Below, piece after piece: positions 51,797-63,000 of a stretch of DNA of 64,000 bases (position 1 is the first letter of the stretch; every line of letters begins with the position of its first letter). Both the position numbers and the translations under genes were made by a program. This stretch comes from Candidatus Gastranaerophilales bacterium HUM_9. GTDB lineage: Bacteria; Cyanobacteriota; Vampirovibrionia; Gastranaerophilales; Gastranaerophilaceae. The notes beneath the pieces are model-generated. The model saw only the letters and a program-made list of their open reading frames with translations. It did not search any database and was not told where the DNA came from. The DNA lies in contig DABG01000012.1 in NCBI GenBank assembly GCA_002103075.1, positions 41,188 to 105,187 on the forward strand, in the 5' to 3' direction.

Positions 51797-53620
51797 ATGA
51801 AAGAAAGTTATTTACCGTTATATAGAAAATATAGACCACAAAAACTAGAGGATATTGTCGGTCAAGCTCATATTAAAACAGCTTTAGCAAATGCTATTAA
51901 ACTAGACAAAATCTCTCATGCTTACCTTTTTACAGGTCCTAGAGGTACCGGTAAAACTTCTACAGCAAGAATTCTTGCAAAATCATTAAACTGTATAAAT
52001 GGCCCAACAATCAACCCATGTGGCGAATGCGAAAGTTGTAAGGCTGTTACAAATTCTGTGCCAATTGATGTTATTGAAATTGATGCAGCAAGTAACCGTT
52101 CTGTTGAAGATGCTCATAATATCTTAGAAAAGGTACAATATGCACCGGTTCAAGGTAAATATAAAATATATATCATCGATGAGGTTCACATGCTTACACC
52201 ACAAGCGTTTAATGCTTTGTTGAAAACACTAGAAGAACCACCTAAGAACGTTATATTTATTCTTGCAACAACAGAATCGCACAAAGTGTTAGATACAATC
52301 AAGAGCCGTTGTCAAAGATTTGATTTTAAACGTATTACAACGAATGATATCGTTGAACACTTAAAAAAAATCTCAAAATTAGAAAATATAAAAATCACAA
52401 AAGAAGCATTAACCACAATTGCTAAGTTATCAGCAGGCGGTATGCGTGACAGTTTGGCTTTGTTAGATCAAGCTAGTGCTTTAGGTGGTGATAAAGAGCT
52501 TACAGAACAAGATATTAACAATCTTTTAGGTAGATTGTCTTTTGATACTCTTGTTGAGATGGCTAATTATATAGTTAATTCTGATGCTATTTCATCAATT
52601 AATCTATTGGATAAAATATATAATGATGGTAATGAACCAATTATTATATTAAATAATTTAATGGTATTTTTTAAGAATATATTGATTTCAACAACTTGTG
52701 ATTTAGAAAAATCTATAGAGTTGACTTCTTTAAATGAAGCACAAGTGAAGGTTCTTACTGAATATAAATCAAAAGTTGAAACACATCAAATTTTGTCATT
52801 AATAAATAAGATGGCTGATTACTTAAAAGAAATCAAACAAACTAATTATCAACAAATGTGGCTAGAAATTGCATTAATTGATTTATCTAATCTTACTAAT
52901 AATACAAAATTAGAGGATTTACAACGAAGATTACAAGCTCTTGAAGGTGGTTCTACTATTCCAACAACAGTTTCTAGAGTGGTTCAACCTGCACAAACAG
53001 TTGTTCAGTCTGTTCAGTCAAAACCTATAGCAAATCAAACTTCATCAACTTCTGCACCTGTAGAAAATGAAGTTCAAAATATTGAACCACAACCTGTTCA
53101 ACAACCGCAACAACCAGTACAATCTTCACCTAGTCAACCAGTAAATGTTGATACTGCTAATGCGTCACAACTTTGGGGACAGATACTTTCTAATATTCCT
53201 GATATTCCATCACAGGCTTGGTTGAAGAAAAATGCAATCCCTGCAGAGATTACAAAAGAAAGAGTTACTTTAGTAATTCAAAAGAAAGATTGGGTTGATA
53301 GATTTAATGCATCTGACCGTAGAAAGATTGTAATTGATGCAGCGTCAGTTGTTTTAGGTAATATAGATATTCAAGTTATTGCAAGAACTCCTCAAAAAGA
53401 TGATATAAAAATTGAAGTTCCAAAGTCGGAACCTCAAAAAAAAAATATAGTTAAACCAGAAAACATTGAGCCTGAGCAAGAGATTGTTTCTCAAGCTGAA
53501 ATAGAATCTGTCGATGAATCTCGCAAAGAAGAAAAAAAAGAAAATAATGTTGAGGACGAAAACCGTTCAGATCAAAGTGTTATGATTAAAGATTTGTTCG
53601 ACGGTAAGTATATTGTGTAG
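51797..53620 (+). CDS. dnaX: DNA polymerase III subunits gamma and tau
   Basis: DnaX is the clamp-loader ATPase of the replisome. The 607-residue product has Walker A (GPRGTGKTS), the zinc module CGECESC, Walker B DEVHMLTPQ and sensor-1 ATTESHK. A Pro/Gln/Val-rich linker follows (about residues 390-455), then a C-terminal domain expected to bind the polymerase. The last 80 residues are highly charged (Glu/Lys). No obvious slippery A-run for gamma production was confirmed; an A-rich run near 53440 (AAAAAAAAA) could be tested. Confidence 0.96.
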   Translation: MKESYLPLYRKYRPQKLEDIVGQAHIKTALANAIKLDKISHAYLFTGPRGTGKTSTARILAKSLNCINGPTINPCGECESCKAVTNSVPIDVIEIDAASNRSVEDAHNILEKVQYAPVQGKYKIYIIDEVHMLTPQAFNALLKTLEEPPKNVIFILATTESHKVLDTIKSRCQRFDFKRITTNDIVEHLKKISKLENIKITKEALTTIAKLSAGGMRDSLALLDQASALGGDKELTEQDINNLLGRLSFDTLVEMANYIVNSDAISSINLLDKIYNDGNEPIIILNNLMVFFKNILISTTCDLEKSIELTSLNEAQVKVLTEYKSKVETHQILSLINKMADYLKEIKQTNYQQMWLEIALIDLSNLTNNTKLEDLQRRLQALEGGSTIPTTVSRVVQPAQTVVQSVQSKPIANQTSSTSAPVENEVQNIEPQPVQQPQQPVQSSPSQPVNVDTANASQLWGQILSNIPDIPSQAWLKKNAIPAEITKERVTLVIQKKDWVDRFNASDRRKIVIDAASVVLGNIDIQVIARTPQKDDIKIEVPKSEPQKKNIVKPENIEPEQEIVSQAEIESVDESRKEEKKENNVEDENRSDQSVMIKDLFDGKYIV

Positions 53621-53654
53621 ACGTGACTAGGTGGTTAAGTAATAAAGGTACTAA

Positions 53655-53905
53655 AATGTTCGCAGGGATTCCGAAACGAGTTCGGAATGACGCGTCATAT
53701 TTGTTTTTGGCGTCATCCTGAATTTATTTCAGGATCCCCCTGAATGTGTTCACAGTGTCTCCTTAGTTCTTTACAGGGATTCTTCGCTTACCATAAATAA
53801 ATATTTGCAGACCGCTCTGAATGACATTTTTACATAACAGTTGATTTATTGATTGCCACAAATTTGCGTTGCAAATTTTCGCAATGACGGTTTAAAATTA
53901 TCATG
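53655..53905. repeat. Composite of dispersed intergenic repeats, copy 5
   Basis: Modules in order are: CAGGGATTCCGAAACGAGTT with a TTCCGAA/TTCGGAA hairpin, GCGTCATCCTGAATTTATTT with TCAGGATCC, CAGGGATTCTTCGCTTACC, CGCTCTGAATGAC, and GATTGCCACAAATTTGCG with CGCAATGACGG. The last is an inverted, nearly identical copy of 3188-3230. It fills the gap between dnaX and the giant gene. Confidence 0.8.
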
Positions 53906-53994
53906 GACAGTAGTGGAATTTATTTCGGAATCTATATAAACATCTTCAATTGTAACAAAAGGTTAAGACTGTTTAATTTTAACAGAATATATAT

Positions 53995-54000
53995 TATAAT
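53995..54000 (+). promoter_or_regulatory. -10 hexamer candidate for the giant gene
   Basis: A perfect TATAAT lies 85 bp before the giant ATG. The -35 at 17 bp (TTTAAT, 53972-53977) is weak, so expression may need an activator (inference). Confidence 0.35.
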
Positions 54001-54044
54001 GATTATAGAGAAGTTTATTTTGAAATTAAGAGTCTTGGGGTTCT

Positions 54045-54071
54045 AAAATATTGAGATATTCTCAGTGTTTT
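54045..54071 (+). promoter_or_regulatory. Leader hairpin next to the ribosome binding site of the giant gene
   Basis: AAAATATTGAG (54045-54055) and CTCAGTGTTTT (54061-54071) pair in full, with two U-G wobbles, around a 5-base loop. The ribosome binding site GGCGGAG starts only 2 bases later (54073-54079). The hairpin could affect ribosome access. Confidence 0.45.
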
Positions 54072-54084
54072 AGGCGGAGTATGT

Positions 54085-57000
54085 ATGTTACGAGTATATA
54101 AAAAGATATTAATATTAACTATAGTACTATATTTAATTTGCACAGCTGGACTTACTGCGTTTGCTGATAGTTCAACATTGGCTCCTGTTTCTACTACCCC
54201 TATATTTGATTTAAAAACTTCTTCTAGCTCAAAATACAACTTCATCTATAAGTATTTAAAAGATAAAAATACTCTTGATAGTGTTTTTTACGATATAAAC
54301 ATCTTATCTGCGTATATAAGTTCTCATACTCAAACAAAGGTTGAATCAACAAGTATTGAGAATGATAATACAATAAATGTATCTCTTCCAAATCAAAATA
54401 TAGTTCTAAAATATACCTATACAAAACCTGATGACTACACAATTACAACATCTCGTATAGAAAATCAATCAGATATTTCAAATAAAACTTTTAGAAATAT
54501 TTCATCATCTCAAAATGGTGGAGCTATTTCAATTTCTTCTCAAACTCAATCAACTATAAAATCAGACTTTTTAAATAATACAACATCAAATTCTAATGGT
54601 GGTGCTATCTACAACGATGGTGTAGCAGATATAAATGGTGTGTATATTGAAAACAATGTTTCTGGAACAAATGTTTCTGGCGGAGCTATTTATAATACAG
54701 GTTCTTTAACATTAAATGCGGATTTTATAAGAAATTTTGGAAAAGGTTCTGATATTAAAGGTGGAGCTTTGTCAAATAGTGCAGAAACTACTGACTCTAT
54801 AATATCAGAATTAAACGGCAACTTTTTAGGAAACTATGTTTTATCATTAGAAAAAGATGCCTTTGGTGGAGCTATTTTTAATTATACAGATAAAAATAAT
54901 ATTGATACTATTATAAAATCATTAAATGGTTCATTTACTGCAAATAAAGCTACCTCTAATCCGTCAAATGCTTATGGTGGAGCGATTTATAACGGTGGTT
55001 TGTATGCTCAAATAACTTTAATTGATGCAGATTTTATAAATAACAAAACAAGTGCAAAACTAAATGCCATTGGTGGAGCTATTTATAATAATTCTAGAAT
55101 TAATTCTATAGTAGCTGATTTTATTTCAAACTCTTCTTTATCAACATCTGGAAATGCTATTGGTGGAGCGATTTATAATAATGGTAAGATAAACTCTTTA
55201 AAAGGGTTATTTGTTTCAAACATTACAAATGGTATATCTGTTCAGGGGGGTGCTATAGCAAACTCTGGTTATATATCACTATTAGATTCATCTTTTGTGG
55301 AAAATAAAACTAGTTCTGGTAATGGAGTTGCACAAGGCGGTGCTATTTATAATTCAGGCTCTCTTGAGTTTCAGGGTTTAATAGCATTTTCTGGAAACTA
55401 TTCTTATACATTGAATAAAAATAGTTATGGTGGTGCTATTTATAATGTTGGTATGATGACAGGTACGATTAGTGGTGAGTTTAACGAAAACTTTGTTCAA
55501 TCTATTTCTGGCAATGTTTACGGTGGTTCTATATATAATACGGGATTTATAAATGAAATAACAGCTCCTTTTACATCTTCTAGTGCAAAAGGTGTTAATG
55601 CTTATGGTGGTGCAATTTTTAATTCAAATGAAATTATTTCTGTAAAATCAGATTTTTATAATAACAATATAGTTGCTACAAGTATAGCTCAGGGCGGTGC
55701 TATTTGTTCAAGTGGTACTATTCAACAGCTTTATTCAGAATTTAATGAAAACTTTGTTAATTCTTCAAAATTAGCACAAGGTGGAGCCATTTATAACTTG
55801 GGGGATATATATTCTTTCTATTCTGACGATAAAACAGCATATTTTGAAAAAAATTATACACTTTCTACTTCTGATAATTCAGAGGGTGGAGCAATTTATA
55901 ATGATGGCTCCATATTGAGTTTAAACAAAATTGATTTTAGTAATAACTACTCAAAATCAAATAATTCAAATGCTTATGGTGGTGCGATATATAATGCCGG
56001 AATGATAAGTAAAATTGTCGATAATAATTTTGAAAACAATTATTCAATTGCTCAAAAAGGTATTGCATCAGGCGGTGCAATTTATTCTTCTGGCAGTATA
56101 AAAAATATTGATACAAGATTTATCAACAATTATGCATCAGGTAATTCTGCTCAAGGAGGAGCTTTATATAATGATGGTATAATTATTTCTATAAATTCGA
56201 TTTTTGAAGAAAACGTAGTAAAAGCTAGTGTTGGTGATGCTTATGGTGGTGCTATTTATCATAGTGGAATTTTAACTAATGGAATAATAAATTCAACTTT
56301 TAAGAATAACTATGCAATTTCTTCTTCTGGAAATGCTTATGGTGGTGCTATTTATGCAATTTCTGATTTTACTATAAAAGCAGATAATGGTACGACAGCT
56401 TTTCAAGGTAACTATGTGCAAACAGGTAGTGGTGATAAAATTAGTCAAGCTATTTATGTAGGTGATAGCTCTGCAACAATTACACTAAGAACAGCTAATA
56501 ATGGAACAATTTTATTTGATGACGATATAGATGGAGCTTATGGTTATAAAATAAATATTTCTGGTGATGATACAAGTTCTGTTGTTTTTAATAACACTGT
56601 TTATAATGCTGTAATAACATTGAATAATACAAAATTACAGTTTAATGAAAATACTTTTAAGAAAACAAATTCTTTATTAATAACAAATTCTGGGATTATC
56701 AATTTGGTTGATACAGAAGCAAAAAACTACACAATATCAAACTTAACATCTAATGAAAATGCGTCTTATTCAATTGATATTGATCCATTAAATAATACTG
56801 CTGATACAATTACTATTGAAAATGTTGCAAATGGTGTTATTAAAATTGATAATTTAAATTATCTTAACCCATTAACAAAAACTACTGTTGTAAGGATTCT
56901 TTATACAAATAGTACTGATATAAAACTAGCTTTAGCAAATGAAGTTGACGATTTAAGTAGAACTATTTCTAATACGATTTATAATACAGATGTATTTATA

Positions 57001-60000
57001 CAAGAAACTGGTGCTTCTATTATTGATAATCACTCTATAAAATTATTATTTGGTGAAGAATTAGATGGATTAAAACTCCTCAATGAAAAAATAACTAACT
57101 ATGGTGAAAAAAGAAGATTTATTTTTGATCCTGATTCAAGCAACAATTATCAAGTACGTTCTAATTTAACATCAATTGGAGTAACAAGTGCCGGAGAATT
57201 ATCTATAGAGGGTGCTATAAAATCTGATATACGTTCTGTATTAAACTTTTCCGGTGCTACTGGCTTCAATTTAAAAAATCAAACGATATTGAATGTTTCG
57301 GACACAACCTTGTCTAATTCATCAACTGCAATAATATTGGACAATGAAAATGCTACAGCGAATTTAAATAACGTTATGTTCATTGACAATGCTTTAGCTA
57401 TTCAAAACTTGACCGGTACCGTAAATCTAAAGAATTCCGTTATTGAACCAAACACACTTGGTGAAAGCTCTAATAGAGTTATAAATAATTCAATTTTTAT
57501 TGTTGAAAACTCTGTTATAAAAACAAATATTGAAAACATCGGAAATATATATTTAAACGGAGTTGATACTATATATAATATAGTTAATACAGGCACTGTA
57601 AGAACTGCAAATACAACTGAATTTGCAGGAATATTTACGAACAACAAGAATCTTTATTTAACAAATTCTGTTACATTTAGTTCAACTTTAGTAAATAATT
57701 TAAATGGTGTTATAACAACTTCTGATAGCGATAGTGCTCAAGGTATCTTCTTTAATAGAATTGAAAATGAGGGGAAAATAACATTAAGCTCTATGAATGA
57801 TAATTTTATAGGTGCTGTTATAAATAATGGTGATATCACTGTAGAGGGACAAACGAATCTTTCTTCAGAACTTACTGGTTTAGGTACAACAACTGTAAAA
57901 AACAATTTAACAATCTCTTCTGATGGTGTATTCACAGAAGAACAAGGTTTAAAAGTTGAATATAAAAATATAGTTACCGTAGATGGTGGTACTTTAACAA
58001 TAAACACGTCGAATACAAGCGATAATTATGATGTAATAAATGGGGTTATAGTCGGGAAAACCGGAACTTTAAAAATAAATAATTCAACGATTACGGATAG
58101 ACAATTATCTATTGTTGATTATTCTGATATAACTGTAGAATTATCAAATACAATGATGAATTTTTCAAACAATGGAATAACCAATACAAACTTAGGTAAA
58201 TTAGTTTCAACAAAAGATTCTCAATTTATGCTTGATATAGATTTTGAAACCGCAACTATTGATACAATTACTCTCCATTCTGATTCAAATGCTGTTATAA
58301 ATATTGTAGATTTAAAGGGATTATCAAAAAATAATATCCCAATGAATTACAATATTGTATTTAAGGTTTTGAATGACGATACAAACGCTGTATTGTACTT
58401 AGATGAAAGTGATGGTGGAATTATACAAAAGTATAAAACAACATCTGATTTATCAGAATTTTATAATTCATCAACAGACACTTATGAAGTAACTTCTGAT
58501 GGTTTTATTGGAACTATGGGTGTTGGATTGGATAGTTCAAAGAAATCTATTATTGTTGGTAATTTAACTGGATATGATGTATTGAATTATTTGAATATTC
58601 AATCAAATTTAAAAAGAAAATTCATTGTATTATCAACAGGTTATAAAACATCAAAATCTATTGGAGTTACAGCTACCGGTTCAATGGAAGTTGTAGGTGA
58701 CGGTACGGATAAAACCTTATATGTTATTGATTTGAGTGATACATATTCTGGGTTTGAAATAACTAATACAACTAATTTGACTATAAAAAATGTTACAATA
58801 GCAAATGCTTTATCAAATCCAACTTATCAGGCTGGTTCTGTGTTAAATGTATTGAATTCTACTTCAACTATAATTATTAATAATGTCTTATTCAAAAATA
58901 ATATTGCAAGACTTTCTGGTGGTGTTATTCACAATGAGGGAATAATAACTGAGCTTGTAAACAGTAGTTTTATAAATAATGGAGTTTATAGTTATGATAG
59001 TTCTACTTTAATACATGGTGGTGCTATTTATTCAGAAACTGATATGACGATTAAAGCTGATAAAGGTGTGTCAGAATTTGATGGAAACTTTATTCAAACT
59101 GCGATTGGGGAAAAATCTTACGAATCTGTTTATATCTCAAAGAATACATCAACATTAACATTGGATTCTATAAATTATGGTCAAATAATTTTTAATGATT
59201 CTATAAATGGTGTTAATGGTTATAAATTAAATGTGACAGGAGATGAAACCGGTTCAGTTTATTTAAACAATAAAATTTATAACGCTAATGTTGAATTGAA
59301 TAATGTGACTATGAATATAGGAACAGACACATTTATGAATACTGATTCCACATTAAATGTAAAGACAGGTATATTATCAACAAAAGATAATGTTTATTCA
59401 AATTATGTAATAGACACATTGACAACTTCAAGTAATGCGAGGTATTTGTTAGATTTTAGCTTGTATATTGATGAAGCTACAAATACTTTGAAATATAATA
59501 CTGATACAATTACAGTTTCAAATAATACAAGCTCTGGAATTATTTATTTATCCGATGATAATTTTGATTACTTAGGTTTAAAAGATAAAACCTCTGCACT
59601 ATCTCAATATTTCTTCAATAATAGAGATTCATACGTGCTGATTAAAATATTAGAAACAAATACTAATGTAACATTGGATATGTCTGAATATATCCAAGAT
59701 TATTCTATAGCATATTATGATTATAATGTAAAATCTTCTGATTTTATTGGTGTTATCGGAATTAGAAAATCTGGTAGTGATAGTATTGAAGCTGGCGTCT
59801 TGTCAACTATTGATGCATTTGTTGCAACAAACCAATATGTATATGATGGAACAAGAAAATTTACGTTAGAAGATAATTATAATTTGGGTGAAAAAGATTT
59901 AGGTACAACTGGTGGCGGTAAGTTTGAAATAATAGGTAATGATAAAATTATCAATTTTAACGGAAAAGATGGTTTTAAAACGGATTCGGCTTATAAAATT

Positions 60001-63000
60001 GAATTAGTTATTAATGATGTAACGTTCACAAATTCAAATTCTGCAATAATTACAACAAATAATAATTCAAATACAACTGTTAAAATAAATGACTCAACGT
60101 TTGACGATAACGTTGTAGCAATCACAAATAGTGGAACCTTGTATTTTAATAATGTTTTAGTAAATGGTTCAAATGAAAATAATCAAAATGAGATAATTAA
60201 TAATGGTAATTTATATTTAGATGGAAATAACACTCTTTCTTCAAATATAAGTGGAACTGGAAATATTTATTTAAGTTCTGGCTTGGCAGATTTATCTAAT
60301 TCGTTGATTGAAAATAATACTTTTACAATGAATGCAGGAAGTTTAAAATTTGGTTCTAATACATTTGCTGATTCAAGATTGGTTATTAATGACGGGGTTT
60401 TATTAACTGGGGATAATGAGTATGTTGAATATAATATTAACCAATTGAATATAAATAATGTATTTAATATAAGCATTGACGTTGATGTTAATAACAAACT
60501 GTTTGATAAATTTATAGTTGGCTCAGGTTCTACGGGTACTCTTTTAATAACAGAGTTTACGACTTTTGAAATGCCTAATTTTGAAGAATATAATGAATTA
60601 AAAATATTGGACAGGGTGAACCCTAATGACTCTATACAGTTAGAATTATCTGATGAATTAAAGAAAAATCCCGTTGCGAACTATACAATTGAAAAATATT
60701 TCATAAATGGTCATTATGAAGCAAATGACACTGATTATATTTGTACAATTATGTTGGATATAAATGATACAAAGGATTCTTTGATTATTAGAGCAGAGAA
60801 AACTGGTAGTGTTTTATCTTTATTCAACCAACATAAATATAAAGAAAGAATATTTAATATTGTTTCTGATGAGTATGTTGAAGAATTCGATTTGGGAACA
60901 ACAGCTGAGGGAAAAATGGTTGTAAATAGTAATAACCATTTGTTAAACATGAATAATCATAGTGGTTTTGAATTATCAAAACAAAACACTGTTTTGGAGT
61001 TAAATGGAGTTAATATTCAAAATGCCAAAACAGTTGGAAACGGTTCTGTAGTAAATGCAACAACTTATAAAAAGAATGAGATTTTAATCACTGATTCAAG
61101 TTTTGAAAATAATATTTCCGATGGTTTAGGTGGTGCTATTTATACAGTTGCAAATTTAACAATAACTTCTGTTAATAATGATGTAGTATTTTCAAACAAT
61201 CTTGCTAATAATGTTTCTAATGATATATATTTGAATAACTCTCAAAATACAGCTTTGGTTTTAAATTTAGATGCTCAAAATGATACAAAGATTGCATTAA
61301 AAGATGGTATTGATTTTATTAAATCTGGTTTAACAATAAATATTAACAAATCTAATTTAGGTGGAGTAGTTGAAATAGCTGGTAATTTAGGTACTTCTGA
61401 TAGAAAAATTCTAAATAACCTCAATTTATATGGTGGAACTCTTAGTTTTATAGATGATAAAGTTAGTAATATTTATGTAAAGAATTTGAATTTGTATAAT
61501 AATACGAATTTGTGGATTGATATTGACGTTAAAAACTCTATTTCTGATAGATTTATTATTCCAGAGAAAGTTACATTACCATCTAATAAACTTATGTTAA
61601 GTATTGATAATTTGAATATGTTATCATTTTTTGATAATAACGAAGAGTCAACTGCAATACAATTGATTAATACAAATCAATTGACATCAAGATATTTCGG
61701 TTTTTCAGGAACTGATAGTGACGTTGCAAAATATAACTATTCAGGAGTTGATTATTTCTTTATATTAGCAACTGAGGGTTATTTAGTTGTATCAAGAGAT
61801 GCTCCAGATTATTATTTACATCCATTGGTTTGTGCTATTAAAAATATGGTTGCAAATACTTATACAATGTATTCTGATAATTTATTGTATAACTATGGTT
61901 CTCTATCAAAAAACCCTACACAAAACAAAATTCAATCAAATAAATTAACTATTAAAGGTAATAATAACAGTATTATTGCTGGTTATTTGTCAGAGGGTGA
62001 TGCTAAATTATCAGGTATTGCATTGGTGGGTTCAAATTATTATCCTGCATATAAACAAGAATTTTATGGTTATGACGTTACGTTCAAAAACTTTGAAAAT
62101 GCACTTATAAATAGAGGGGGTAAAATCACATTATCAAACGTTAATTTTGAAAATAACATTTCTGATGCAGATGGTAACGCTATTTTAAACGAATCTGGTA
62201 CGGTTCTAGTAAACGGTGCAAAAAAACTTTATTCACATTTTTATAATAACTCTTCACAAGGTAATGGTGGAGCTGTTTATAACTCTGGTACTATGACAAT
62301 TAATTTTGTTAGATTTGGAAATATAAGTGATGATGGTAGCTCTTTGGGTAACATTGCACAAAATGGTGGTGCTATTTATAACTCAAATGTTTTGACTGTA
62401 TCGAACTCTGAATTTATTTCAAATAGTGCTGATAAAATAGGTGGTGCTCTAAATAATGACGGTACTTTTAAATCAACATCTAATAAATTTACCTTAAATA
62501 CTTCCTCTGAAAATGGTGGTGCTATTTATAATGGGAATAATTTAAAAGATAGTAGTTCAAGTTTTAATACAAACTCTGCTGATTATGGTGGAGCGGTATA
62601 TAATAATAGTTCTGCTAACTTCAATAAAACAACTTTTGTTTCTAATGCAGCAATTGATGGTGGAGCCATTTACAATGTTGGTTCAACTGCATTAATAAGT
62701 ACTAATTTTACTTTGAATACGGCAACTAATGGTGGAGCTATTTATAATGTTGGCGACATTTTATTAAATAAAATAACGATTGGAAATTCAAAAACTAAAT
62801 ACAATGTTTCTAATAATGCGGTTTATGGCGGAGCTATCTATAATGAGGGAATATTAAAATCAACTTCATCAAATATTTATTATAATACTGCGACTATGTT
62901 CGGCGGAGCTATTTATAATGATATAGTTGATAGTAGTAAATCCTTGACTTTAACAACTACCAACCTTTCTTATAATAAGACAACTAATCAAAATGGGTTT

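Noticed and set aside
57402..60950. Several reverse-strand frames of 70-90 residues
   Set aside because: They lie antisense inside the giant gene, whose own frame is open and has repeats, a signal peptide and consistent codon use.
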